Assembly: GCF_052055485.1 (NCBI RefSeq)
Contig: NZ_CP197171.1
Span: 1,984,001 to 2,048,000, forward strand
Origin: Amphibacillus sp052055485
GTDB taxonomy: Bacteria > Bacillota > Bacilli > Bacillales > Amphibacillaceae
Length of the DNA stretch: 64,000 nucleotides
Reading direction: 5' to 3'
Positions 1 through 8,235 of this stretch are shown in pieces. The translations under genes and the position numbers were made by a program. The notes beneath the pieces were generated by a model. It was given only the letters and a program-made list of their open reading frames with translations, was not told where the DNA came from and searched no databases. Every line of letters starts with the position of its first letter. Within the stretch, counting starts at the first letter, position 1.

Positions 1-289
1 CGAGCTTTATAGCTTGTTTGGCATAAGCAAAAGTATCATAGGCTGTCACCATAATAAATTTAGGGTGTTGCGATTCATTTTTGATTTGTTCAATTGCTGC
101 TAAACCATTCATACCTGGCATCTTAATATCCATTAAGATCAGATCAGGTTCAAAAGTTCTTGCAGACTCAACAGCTGTTTTACCATTTTTAGCTTCTTTT
201 ATTTCAAGATCTGAGAAAGCATCAGATAGAATGACATTCATACTTTTACGCTCAATTTCCTCATCATCAACGATCAATATCTTAAACAT
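1..289 (-). CDS. YesN-type response regulator, N-terminal part (cut by window edge)
   Basis: The 96 visible residues are a CheY-like receiver domain. It starts MFKILIVDDEE with the acidic pair D8/D9, has the phospho-acceptor D54 in the DIKMPGMNG loop, and the conserved T of the VTAYD motif. The effector part lies outside the window. Regulators paired with YesM-type kinases normally carry a C-terminal AraC-type DNA-binding domain, so a YesN-like protein is inferred. The ATG at 289 overlaps the kinase stop by 8 bases, so it is translated with the kinase and is the third gene of a sensor-kinase-regulator operon. Its targets are probably sugar transport genes beyond the window. Confidence 0.85.
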   Translation of the reverse strand, partial: MFKILIVDDEEIERKSMNVILSDAFSDLEIKEAKNGKTAVESARTFEPDLILMDIKMPGMNGLAAIEQIKNESQHPKFIMVTAYDTFAYAKQAIKL

Positions 290-1730
290 CTTGAGTGACC
301 CCCTTTTGTTTAGGAAGTTGTAAACTCACTTTTGTTCCTTGATTACATTGACTATCAATCTTAACTAAATCGTCTGACCCATAAAAAATGCGGAGCCGCT
401 TAATCACATTAGTAAATCCAATTCCCGTTGAATGACCTTCTCTCTGCACTAATACTCCTTGACTTAATTGTTGTTTTTTCTCTTCACTCATTCCTGGACC
501 ATCATCTTCAATTTCGATTAAAACGGAGTCAGCTTGATTAATAATGCGAAAATATAACTGTCCACCCGCTTCTCTAGGTTCGATTGCATGAATCACTGCA
601 TTTTCAATGATTGGTTGTAGGGTTAAAGCAGGAATTTTTATATTTAAAACATTTGGATTAATATCTTCATAAAATTGAAGGCGATCGGTAAAGCGTGTCT
701 TTTGAATATCAATATACTGTCTTAATACAGTCACTTCATCATATAAAGTGACTGAACGATTTAATTGCTTTAAATTATAGCGTAATAAACCAGCCACATC
801 TACGAGTAAGTCACTCGTCTCTATCGCCCCTTCTAAATAAGCTTTCTTTGAAACGGTATTCAATGTATTAAATAGAAAATGAGGATTAATTTGACTTTGT
901 AAGCTCCGAAATTGACTTTCTTGCAACAGCAATTTACTCTCTTGTAATTCCTTTTCTAACTGTGCCTTCAATTGAATTTCAGAAATAAGATTGTTGATAT
1001 TTAACCGCATCCGATTAAATGTTTTTGCTAAAAAGGCCATTTCATCATTTGAGTCGACTTGAACTTCGGAATCAAAGCGACCTTGAGACAACTCATTAGC
1101 CGCCTCTGTTAATTGATAAATCGGACGTGTAATACTGCGCGAAATCGTATAGGTCATTATGATCAAACTAAACGTTAGAAATAAAAATAGCCAAATTCCT
1201 AGTTGGTTAATATCAGTCGATTGATTAATAATATGTCGGTAAAAACTGTCATATGTTTTCAACTCTTTATCGACAAGGGCTAAGGTCGTATCTGAAATAT
1301 AATTAGCTATTCGGGAGGCATCGTTAAATTCACGAATGGCAGATTCGGAGTCCTCCTGTGCATGCAAGCTAATGGAACGATCTACCGTCTCTATTAAACT
1401 ATCAGTCAAATGGATATAGTTAACTAATTCAAATTCATTTTCTTGATAGCCCAGTGCCCAAATATTTGCTTCATTGTCACTAAGCTCCTGCTTAACACGA
1501 TCAATTTTTCCAAGATGATCTGTCGAAGACGTGGATAAATACTGATTTAAATCGGTAATTAACTGTTGACTCGACACATTTACCTCATTCAATAATAAGT
1601 ACCGTTGTAAAATTTCGTTATATTGTTCTTGAGTTTGACGATTGTAAACAGTTAGGGCTAACCAAATAACAAGCATCATAACGACAGTAACCGTTGTTAA
1701 GGTAAGGATCTTTCTTCGAATCGTATTCAT
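282..1730 (-). CDS. YesM/LytS-type sensor histidine kinase
   Basis: This is a 482-residue membrane histidine kinase. There is a transmembrane helix at about residues 8-29, an extracellular stretch of about 145 residues, a second helix at about 175-196, a HAMP linker (about 197-250) and a coiled coil. The His_kinase phospho-acceptor box INPHFLFNTLN follows with H284. The C-terminal ATPase domain shows an N box (IIENAVIHAI) and G boxes (DDGPGM, TGIGFTN). The architecture is the YesM/LytS family, whose partners are YesN-type regulators. Its ATG overlaps the stop of the upstream binding-protein gene (ATGA), and its 3' end overlaps the regulator. The extracellular part is small and probably receives its signal from the adjacent binding protein. 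Confidence 0.93.
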   Translation of the reverse strand: MNTIRRKILTLTTVTVVMMLVIWLALTVYNRQTQEQYNEILQRYLLLNEVNVSSQQLITDLNQYLSTSSTDHLGKIDRVKQELSDNEANIWALGYQENEFELVNYIHLTDSLIETVDRSISLHAQEDSESAIREFNDASRIANYISDTTLALVDKELKTYDSFYRHIINQSTDINQLGIWLFLFLTFSLIIMTYTISRSITRPIYQLTEAANELSQGRFDSEVQVDSNDEMAFLAKTFNRMRLNINNLISEIQLKAQLEKELQESKLLLQESQFRSLQSQINPHFLFNTLNTVSKKAYLEGAIETSDLLVDVAGLLRYNLKQLNRSVTLYDEVTVLRQYIDIQKTRFTDRLQFYEDINPNVLNIKIPALTLQPIIENAVIHAIEPREAGGQLYFRIINQADSVLIEIEDDGPGMSEEKKQQLSQGVLVQREGHSTGIGFTNVIKRLRIFYGSDDLVKIDSQCNQGTKVSLQLPKQKGVTQDV

Positions 1731-2704
1731 TCCATATCAGCTGCTTTCACAATCTCTACTTCAGTAAAATATCCCTCAAAATCAAGTGGAACCGTCTCGC
1801 CATTTAGCCACTCAACAATTAATTGAACGCTTAAACGGCCCATTTCTCTTGGTGATTGTTGAACAACAGCATCTACTTTTCCTTCAGCCAATAAGTGCTC
1901 AAGATCGGAATGGTCATCAAATGTATAAATGGCAAGTGATTCGACCTGTTTTCTACGGCTGATTTCCTGAATCATTCCTGATGCTATCGTTGATTTTGTA
2001 ACAATAAAACCATCGACATCGGGATGATCATTTAATAGGGCTTGAGTGGTTGTCGTAATTTCATCCTTCGTATCCGCTGTTTCAGTTGGAATGACCCTTA
2101 TATTTGGATATTGATTAAGAACTTGTTCGATTCCTGCCTGACGCTCCGTCTGATAAAAATGCTGCTCCTGATCATAAAATAGTACAACTTTTCCAGATTC
2201 TCCCATGTCTTTAACCAACTGCTCAGCTAGATGTTGTCCCGCTTCAAAATGATCAGACCCAACATAGGTCCGGCGTAAGCTTTCCTCCATCGGAACATCG
2301 TGAGCAATCGTGATAATTGGAATACTATGAAAGGCGGCTTTTATTTTTGTTAAGTCTTTAAATTCCTCTGAATCTAAACCTTGAACAATGATTCCATCAA
2401 CTTTTGAATGGATGGCAAGTTCTAAATTCCGAAAAAACTCCTCTTCATTATGACCATAATTACCTAATACCTCAATCATCACCTGATCTTGAATCGCCTG
2501 TGTCTCTGCTCCTTCAATCACTGCTTCCCAGAAGGGAACATCGATATCTTGAGTGATCAGAACAAGCCGATGCTGTTGTTCTGTTTGACTGATCGGCAAA
2601 GGCTCTTGCCAATCTGAACGCACCACACGAGCTAAAGACGTGAAAGTAAAATAAGCTAGAAAAACGAATACAGCAACAATTAAAGCGATTACACTTTTAC
2701 GCAT
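1727..2704 (-). CDS. Membrane-anchored periplasmic-binding-protein-like sugar sensor
   Basis: This 325-residue protein has an uncleaved-looking N-terminal hydrophobic helix (about residues 6-25, no lipobox cysteine) and a type I periplasmic-binding fold (Peripla_BP_4). It begins at RLVLITQDID and includes the typical DGIIVQGLDSEEF, VGSDHFEAGQHLA and DGFIVTKS elements. The start is set at the ATG at 2704, with GGGGGA seven bases upstream; two upstream in-frame ATGs lack a ribosome site. There is no ABC permease or ATPase next to it. It is translationally coupled to the kinase. The order binding protein, LytS/YesM kinase, YesN regulator matches the XylFII-LytS-YesN type of three-component xylose sensing described in clostridia, so a sensory rather than transport role is inferred. 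The ligand is unknown. Confidence 0.85.
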   Translation of the reverse strand: MRKSVIALIVAVFVFLAYFTFTSLARVVRSDWQEPLPISQTEQQHRLVLITQDIDVPFWEAVIEGAETQAIQDQVMIEVLGNYGHNEEEFFRNLELAIHSKVDGIIVQGLDSEEFKDLTKIKAAFHSIPIITIAHDVPMEESLRRTYVGSDHFEAGQHLAEQLVKDMGESGKVVLFYDQEQHFYQTERQAGIEQVLNQYPNIRVIPTETADTKDEITTTTQALLNDHPDVDGFIVTKSTIASGMIQEISRRKQVESLAIYTFDDHSDLEHLLAEGKVDAVVQQSPREMGRLSVQLIVEWLNGETVPLDFEGYFTEVEIVKAADME

Positions 2705-3154
2705 CGACATTCCCCCAGTCATTAGATCGATCAGGCCATTATTGTTAGTTTTTAATTCCGATCATTTTAAGTTCAACTTTATCTTACATGGATATTGAGA
2801 AATACACAATGTTTTACTTTTATTATAAGAAAAACCATTTGTTTCTTTATCATTTAATCCAGTAATATACCCACTTAGAACAAATCACACTCAACGAGGA
2901 TTATAAAGTGAAACTTCATTCAGTCGAGGGACAGCGCACAAATCTCTTCGGTGGCGCGAATAATCACGGTAATGTTGTCAAGTTGATACAACGGCTATGG
3001 AAAAATACTCCATTAACCAATTTCATGACCCTTTGAATTTAATTTTACTAACCTGACAGCATTGGTAACCGCAGCCCCCAGAACGTGGTACTTGGGCCAA
3101 CCAGCTAGTTATATTGTGATAAATAAATAATGTTTCGTTTTGCTTATCTCTAAA

Positions 3155-3300
3155 AGATAGATGAAAGGAACTATCACGACTTTCTACCAGTCATTCATGT
3201 CAAAATACTAAATAAAAGCTTCTATCACGCGTTTTCTACCTACCGTTCAAATCGAAATGCCAAATAGAAAAATCCTATCACGTGCTTTAGCCAGAATCGT
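3155..3300. repeat. Degenerate members of the 52-bp palindromic repeat family
   Basis: Three loosely spaced copies share the pattern ATAnAAnnnnnCTATCACG, spaced 50-53 bases apart (around 3165, 3215 and 3265). They resemble the core of the array at 3.54 kb but have diverged strongly. The rest of 2705-3490 holds no convincing gene; it contains fragments of the dispersed repeats seen at 11.3, 39.7 and 54.7 kb. Confidence 0.5.
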
Positions 3301-3349
3301 TCATTCGGTTTCCTAATATTTTTAAAATTACTGCTCCATGGAATAATCT

Positions 3350-3395
3350 CTTTGGAACTCAGAATAAGAAAATATTTATTCTAAGCTCAAAGACA
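3350..3395 (+). repeat. Dispersed hairpin repeat (AGAATAAG family), copy 1
   Basis: GGAACTCAGAATAAG is followed after a short loop by TTATTCT, forming a small stem-loop (arms 3361-3368 and 3376-3382). Sequences like it, including the flanking GGAACT and CTCAGAATAAG, occur at 11.31 kb and in the opposite orientation at 54.84 kb. Confidence 0.6.
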
Positions 3396-3489
3396 TGAAG
3401 AAGTTAGGTAAACCAACTTTGTATGGCTCATTTTACAATTTCAAGCTTGCTATGGGTACAAACTACGAACTCAGGAAATCCTTCTGAAA

Positions 3490-3531
3490 GGGTTGTCGCA
3501 CAATAGGGTAAGTTGTGCAACAGCATTTTTT
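3490..3531. terminator. GTTGT-GCACAA hairpin with T tract, left border of repeat array 1
   Basis: An inverted repeat (GTTGTcGCACAA / TTGTGCaACA) is followed by a run of T. It belongs to the same GCTGTTGCA hairpin family that borders the arrays at 26 and 36 kb. It could act as a Rho-independent terminator, but no gene lies directly before it. Confidence 0.55.
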
Positions 3532-3539
3532 ACCCATAT

Positions 3540-3915
3540 TAGAAAAACGGAATAGAAGCACTCTATCCATCATTTTGGCTTGAGCTTTCGATTGTAATGA
3601 GGAATAGAAGCACTCTATCCGTCATTTGAGCATGAGTTTTCGATTGTAATGAGGAATAGAAGGGCTCTATCCGTCATTTGAGCATGAGTTTTCGATTGTA
3701 ATGAGGAATAGAAAAGCACTCTATCCATCATTTGAGCTTGAGTTTTCGATTGTAATGAGTAATAGAAGGGCTCTATCCATCATTTGAGCATGAGTTTTCG
3801 ATGTAATGAGTGATAGAAGCACTCTATCCATCATTTGAGCATGAGTTTTTGATTGTAATGAGTGATAGAAGCACTCTATCCATCATTTCACCTTGAGCTT
3901 TTGATTGTAATGATC
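3540..3915. repeat. Tandem repeat array 1, seven units of 52 bp
   Basis: Units start near 3549, 3601, 3653, 3705, 3759, 3810 and 3862, so spacing is 52 with single indels. Each unit begins with a 15-nt palindrome ATAGA-AGCAC-TCTAT (or ATAGAAGGGCTCTAT) followed by CCATCATTTGAGCATGAG. There are no unique spacers and no open reading frame. The array is bounded by hairpins on both sides. Confidence 0.9.
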
Positions 3916-3967
3916 GATAAAAACCGCCACTTTGCGTGGCAACATCGATCTACCCATGATACATGGG
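3912..3967. repeat. Double hairpin at right border of repeat array 1
   Basis: Arms GATCGAT (3912-3918) and ATCGATC (3944-3950) enclose inner arms GCCAC and GTGGC. Directly after lies CCCATG-ATA-CATGGG (3953-3967). These structures close the array, as the GCTGTTGCA hairpins do at the other two arrays. Confidence 0.6.
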
Positions 3968-4297
3968 CACAGTTCGTACGTTGCTGAACGGGCGCTCTGC
4001 GCTTTTGTTTTATTGAAGCAAGTATCAGAATTGGCGTGTGTTTATATGCAAAATAGAGCTATCGCATAATCATCGCGTGTCCATATGCAAATTTTAGATC
4101 CGCATATACTTCATTTTAATGGCTTCACAAAATCTTCATCATCAGATAAATCTTGCTAAATAATCATACCTTTTTAACTTATTCAATTAAAAGTAAGAAA
4201 TTCACGATGACAATTCACCTGATTTTAAAGGAAGGAACTTTTTTACAAAAGAAATATCATATGTTACTTTAAATGAGAAAAGGAGTGATGAAGAAAA

Positions 4298-5128
4298 ATG
4301 AATCCAATGGAAGTAAAAGGAGGTATCCTGCTCCAGCAAGTGTTTGAACGCGTTTTTTTCCAGGAGTCTCGGGCAAGTCAAGTTGTCTTACTCCATTTTA
4401 TCAATGCTGTTTTAGCCGAATCATTACCGAGTCCGGTTGAGCACATTATGAGTCAGCAACGGCAAAAGAGTTATTTACTGAGAGACCTACAGCTAGGTTT
4501 GGATGTAAAAGCGCGGACACGGACAGAAGAGTCTGTCGAAATCAGGATTCAAGTCCATCAGCAAGATTATTTTCAAAGTCAATCAAGTGCGTTAACTTTT
4601 AATCACAATAATGAACCGACAGAAGTAAATAGCAGAATAACTCGATTCTCTATTCATCTGTTAAATTTTAATCTCTTGCAGGAATGCAGCCATTATCATA
4701 ATTGCTATCAAACCATTCGGTCACCACAAATCGGTCCCCAACAAAAAATAGAAATTCATTATTTAGAATTGCTAAAGCTTACCAACCAGGAGCCTAAATC
4801 TACTTTAGAGAAATGGCTTTATTTTATTAGCTATGTTGGAAGAAAACACACTCCTGATTCATTTCATCATTTGATCAAAAGGGATCCATACTTCAAGTTA
4901 GCAAACCATCTTTATCAGCGAACGCGATTAACAGCGAAAGACCCTATTGTTGTAAAAGAAGATCAGCTCAGTTTAGAAAAATGGGAAGAACATGGTCAGC
5001 TCCTCGAAAAAGAGCGAATTGCAATGAATATGATCAAGGCTGGTTTTTCTACTCAGCAAATTATCAATCTGACCGATTTAACGATGCAGGAATTAGATGA
5101 TCTGGCATTGGTCATTCCACTGCTCTAA
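4298..5128 (+). CDS. Divergent Rpn / PD-(D/E)XK nuclease-family transposase-like protein
   Basis: The 276-residue protein resembles the Rpn family (PDDEXK_2, recombination-promoting nuclease / putative transposase). The N-terminal FERVFFQES and the LDVKARTRTEESVEIRIQ core match the family, where the usual signature is an LDV(K)A strand followed by an IEIQ strand. Here the Glu two residues before the Gln is replaced by Arg (EIRIQ), so catalysis may be lost unless the Glu four residues before the Gln takes over. The C-terminal residues 225-276 form helices (EKERIAMNMIKAGFSTQQIINLT) like the short tail helix of many Rpn proteins that predicts where the next cut-off falls. The start has AAAAGGAGTG upstream. 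It stands alone, right after the repeat array. The role is unknown. Confidence 0.6.
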   Translation: MNPMEVKGGILLQQVFERVFFQESRASQVVLLHFINAVLAESLPSPVEHIMSQQRQKSYLLRDLQLGLDVKARTRTEESVEIRIQVHQQDYFQSQSSALTFNHNNEPTEVNSRITRFSIHLLNFNLLQECSHYHNCYQTIRSPQIGPQQKIEIHYLELLKLTNQEPKSTLEKWLYFISYVGRKHTPDSFHHLIKRDPYFKLANHLYQRTRLTAKDPIVVKEDQLSLEKWEEHGQLLEKERIAMNMIKAGFSTQQIINLTDLTMQELDDLALVIPLL

Positions 5129-5144
5129 AATTGGTTAGACCGCT

Positions 5145-5900
5145 TTACACTTGTTCTCGGTATGCTCTAGGTGATTGTTTGGTAATTTTTTTAAAGTTAC
5201 GATGAAAAGTACGTAACTGATTGTACCCACAATGATTAGCAATCTCACCAACAGGTCGACCACTATTTTTTAACAAATAACATGCCTGTGAAATACGATA
5301 ATGATTTAAATAATCAGTGAAGGTCATGTTTGTCATTTGAACAAACAGCTTTGATAAATACGGATAATCATAGCGCAAATACTCAGCGACATCTTTAAGG
5401 GTGCAATCCGTTTGGTAATGTTCGTCGACGTAAAGCAGGATGCCATGGAGTACTTTCGTTTTTGTTGATTGTTCAACTTTGCTAAAGTCAGTTTGATCGA
5501 TTAGGCTAGCACAAATCTGATAAATAAAGCTTTTTTGTTTGTAAATAGAATTGAACTCAGCTAAATTAGGCAGCTCTTTAAGTTCTAGTACTGGATTATT
5601 CGGACTTAACCCTTTATATTGGGTGAAAAAATCCCCAATTAATTCAGGAGAAAAGAGAATAATGACTATTTCAGACTGATCAATTGTTTTGAATTCATGA
5701 ATATGATTGCTAAAAATAAAGGTGAGTTGATTTTGTTTTAAGTGATATACTGTTTGATCAATTGTCACCAATAATTCCCCACTTTTAACGAAAATAAGCT
5801 CATAGGCTCGATGAAAGTGAAGCGGGAAGTGATGGTCTGTTAAGGAAAAATAACGGAAAAATTCTTTCTCCTCAACACCATGTTTTTCAAAAAAGACCAT
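5145..5900 (-). CDS. AraC-family transcriptional regulator
   Basis: The 251-residue protein has an N-terminal cupin-type sensing domain (HFPLHFHRAYELIFVKSGEL, about 20-130) and a C-terminal pair of helix-turn-helix motifs (LKDVAEYLRYDYPYLSKLF and VGEIANHCGYNQLRTFHRNFKK, about 160-250) ending in the family signature KKITKQSPRAYR. The start ATG has AAGGAGGGAATTGAA before it. It is transcribed away from the GH120 beta-xylosidase with about 130 bases between the coding starts, the classic layout for a local sugar-responsive activator. Xylo-oligosaccharide response is inferred from this neighbour only. Confidence 0.92.
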   Translation of the reverse strand: MVFFEKHGVEEKEFFRYFSLTDHHFPLHFHRAYELIFVKSGELLVTIDQTVYHLKQNQLTFIFSNHIHEFKTIDQSEIVIILFSPELIGDFFTQYKGLSPNNPVLELKELPNLAEFNSIYKQKSFIYQICASLIDQTDFSKVEQSTKTKVLHGILLYVDEHYQTDCTLKDVAEYLRYDYPYLSKLFVQMTNMTFTDYLNHYRISQACYLLKNSGRPVGEIANHCGYNQLRTFHRNFKKITKQSPRAYREQV

Positions 5901-6028
5901 TTCAATTCCCTCCTTTTAAACACGAATATTGTCCTAAATTATACAACATTTTGAATAGAAGTGTCTAACTGATTCTAACTATAATGAAAGTAATCAAGGA
6001 TACAAAAGTGAAAGGAAGGGAAAATGAG

Positions 6029-7948
6029 ATGGAATATCATGTAGCAAAAAATGGTTCAGATCGTGCCCAAGGAACAAAAGAGGATCCGTTTTTAACAATA
6101 AACAAAGCAGCTTCAGTTGCCAAACCAGGAGATACTGTAACCGTTCACGAAGGTGTTTATCGTGAATGGGTCAAACCACGCGTTAAAGGGTTAAGTGATA
6201 ACCGAAGAATTATCTATCAAGTTGCAGAAGGTGAAAACGCTGCTATTAAAGGATCTGAAGTAATTGAAAATTGGGAATCTATTGAAGGAAATATTTGGCG
6301 AGCAGTTATCTCTAATGATCTATTTGGCGATTATAATCCTTATCAAGAGGAGATTTTTGGTGATTGGCTTGTCACTGTTGAACAAACGAAGCATTTAGGT
6401 GATGTTTATTTAAATGGTATGTCTTTCTATGAAGTCAGTGATTTTGAACAATTGAAAGCACCTGAAATTAAAACAGAAACGTATGATCACTGGACAAGAC
6501 AAGTCGTCCCAGTTCACAATCCAGAACAGACTAAATATGTTTGGTATGCAGAAGTTGATCATGATCAAACAACGATTTATGCCAATTTCCAAGGGGCAAA
6601 TCCAAATGAGGAATTGGTAGAAGTCAATGTCCGAAGATCATGTTTTTATCCTGAAGAAATCGGGATCGATTATATAACAGTAAGAGGATTTGAAATGGCT
6701 CATGCCGCTTCTCCATGGTCACCTCCAACTGCTGACCAGCCAGGTTTAATTGGACCCAATTGGAGTAAAGGCTGGATTATTGAAAGTAATATCATTCATG
6801 ATGCCAAATGTAGTGCAATTAGTATCGGCAAGGAAAAGTCAACGGGTCATCATTATCGTTCGGTTCGTAAAGACAAACCGGGCTATCAGTATCAATTGGA
6901 ATCCGTTTTCGCCGCTGAACGACAAGGTTGGAGCAAGGAAACAATTGGTTCCCATATTATTCGTCATAATACGATTTATGACTGTGGTCAAAATGGGATT
7001 GTTGGACATTTAGGCTGTGTCTTTAGTGAAATTTATGATAACCATATTTATAACATTGCTTTAAAACGTGAATTTTATGGTCATGAAATTGCCGGAATCA
7101 AACTCCATGCGGCGATTGATGTTCAAATTCGACACAACCGGATTCATAATTGTTCACTAGGACTTTGGCTAGATTGGCAGACGCAAGGAACTCGTATTAA
7201 CCGAAATATTTTTTATCGCAATAATCGAGATTTATTTGTTGAAGTGAGTCATGGACCATACCTTGTAGATAATAATATTCTGGCTTCTCCATACGCACTT
7301 GATAATGTTGCGCAGGGAGGGGCTTACATTAATAATTTATTTGCTGGAAAAATGATTCATCGTAAAGAGCTGGATCGCTCAACACAATATCATCTACCCC
7401 ATAGTACAAAAGTAGCCGGATTTGCTTTTATTTATGGAGGCGATGATCGTTTTTATAACAATCTCTATTTTGGAAAAGAGGGAATGACAGGGGTTGGCAC
7501 CTCTCACTTTAAGGATTATCCAACGTCATTAGAAAATTATATTGAGGCGGTTCATGAAAAGCATGGTGACCATGAATCTTTTGCCACGGTGGAGCAACCT
7601 GTCTATATCAATCGCAACGCATACTTGAATGGTGCCGAAGCATATGAAAGTGAAGAAGATAATTGGATCGATGCTAAATTTGATCCGCAATTTGAAATTG
7701 TCGATCAAGGAGATGAGGTGTTCCTATCCTGTGACTTGCCGGCATCATTTGATGATATGTTTGGTCAAGTTCAATCAACAGTGTCTTTAACACGAGTTAG
7801 AATTGCTGACGCTGAATTTGAAAATCCAGATGGATCAAACTTAGTTATTGATAAAGATTTACTTGATGAAAAGCGTGCAGAGGAAAGCACAGTCGGACCT
7901 ATAAGTACTTTGAAAAAAGGTAAAAACTACATTAAGATTTGGGGATAA
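6029..7948 (+). CDS. xylC: GH120 beta-xylosidase
   Basis: The 639-residue protein is a right-handed beta-helix glycoside hydrolase of family GH120, hydrolysing xylobiose and xylo-oligosaccharides to xylose. It closely resembles, from memory, the Thermoanaerobacterium saccharolyticum XylC enzyme along its whole length. Counting from the ATG at 6029, the catalytic nucleophile falls at D382 (LGLWLDWQ) and the acid/base at E405 (FVEVSHGP), the same numbers as in XylC. That start has GGAAGGG eight bases upstream; an in-frame ATG at 5984 has none. There is no signal peptide, so the enzyme is cytosolic and needs a xylo-oligosaccharide importer, which is not in this window. The divergent AraC gene is the likely regulator. 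A terminator follows directly. Confidence 0.93.
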   Translation: MEYHVAKNGSDRAQGTKEDPFLTINKAASVAKPGDTVTVHEGVYREWVKPRVKGLSDNRRIIYQVAEGENAAIKGSEVIENWESIEGNIWRAVISNDLFGDYNPYQEEIFGDWLVTVEQTKHLGDVYLNGMSFYEVSDFEQLKAPEIKTETYDHWTRQVVPVHNPEQTKYVWYAEVDHDQTTIYANFQGANPNEELVEVNVRRSCFYPEEIGIDYITVRGFEMAHAASPWSPPTADQPGLIGPNWSKGWIIESNIIHDAKCSAISIGKEKSTGHHYRSVRKDKPGYQYQLESVFAAERQGWSKETIGSHIIRHNTIYDCGQNGIVGHLGCVFSEIYDNHIYNIALKREFYGHEIAGIKLHAAIDVQIRHNRIHNCSLGLWLDWQTQGTRINRNIFYRNNRDLFVEVSHGPYLVDNNILASPYALDNVAQGGAYINNLFAGKMIHRKELDRSTQYHLPHSTKVAGFAFIYGGDDRFYNNLYFGKEGMTGVGTSHFKDYPTSLENYIEAVHEKHGDHESFATVEQPVYINRNAYLNGAEAYESEEDNWIDAKFDPQFEIVDQGDEVFLSCDLPASFDDMFGQVQSTVSLTRVRIADAEFENPDGSNLVIDKDLLDEKRAEESTVGPISTLKKGKNYIKIWG

Positions 7949-7951
7949 ATA

Positions 7952-7986
7952 AAAGGCTAGAGTGGTGTGAACTGCTCTAGCCTTTA
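7952..7986 (+). terminator. Rho-independent terminator after GH120 gene
   Basis: AAGGCTAGAG and CTCTAGCCTT form a 10-bp stem with a 12-nt loop, followed by TTAGT. It lies directly downstream of the xylosidase stop codon. Confidence 0.75.
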
Positions 7987-8091
7987 GTATGTATTAACAG
8001 TTAGCAGTATGGATTAATTATTCTATGGTGAGACTGAATTTTAGCAATATTAGTTTAAGCAAAAAGTGTGTTAAAAGATTACTTAATTAAA

Positions 8092-8119
8092 TTGTGAAAT
8101 AATGAGCATGTGTTATAAT
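8092..8119 (+). promoter_or_regulatory. Putative sigma-A promoter of ugd
   Basis: TTGTGA, 16 bases and TATAAT, with a TGTG just before the -10. It leaves a leader of roughly 110 bases containing GGGAGG but no obvious riboswitch. Confidence 0.5.
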
Positions 8120-8235
8120 TGTGATTGATTGAAAATAATCACAACGGGAGGTTGGTCATTCGAGTAGATTATTAAAGAATAGAAATCTAGTAATCAAGCG
8201 AATGAATCAAAAATATTTTTTAAAGAGGTGTAAAA

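Noticed and set aside
3540..3915. Possible CRISPR array
   Set aside because: The repeats are contiguous, with no unique spacers, and the period covers the whole unit. No cas genes are present. The same holds for the arrays at 26 and 36 kb.
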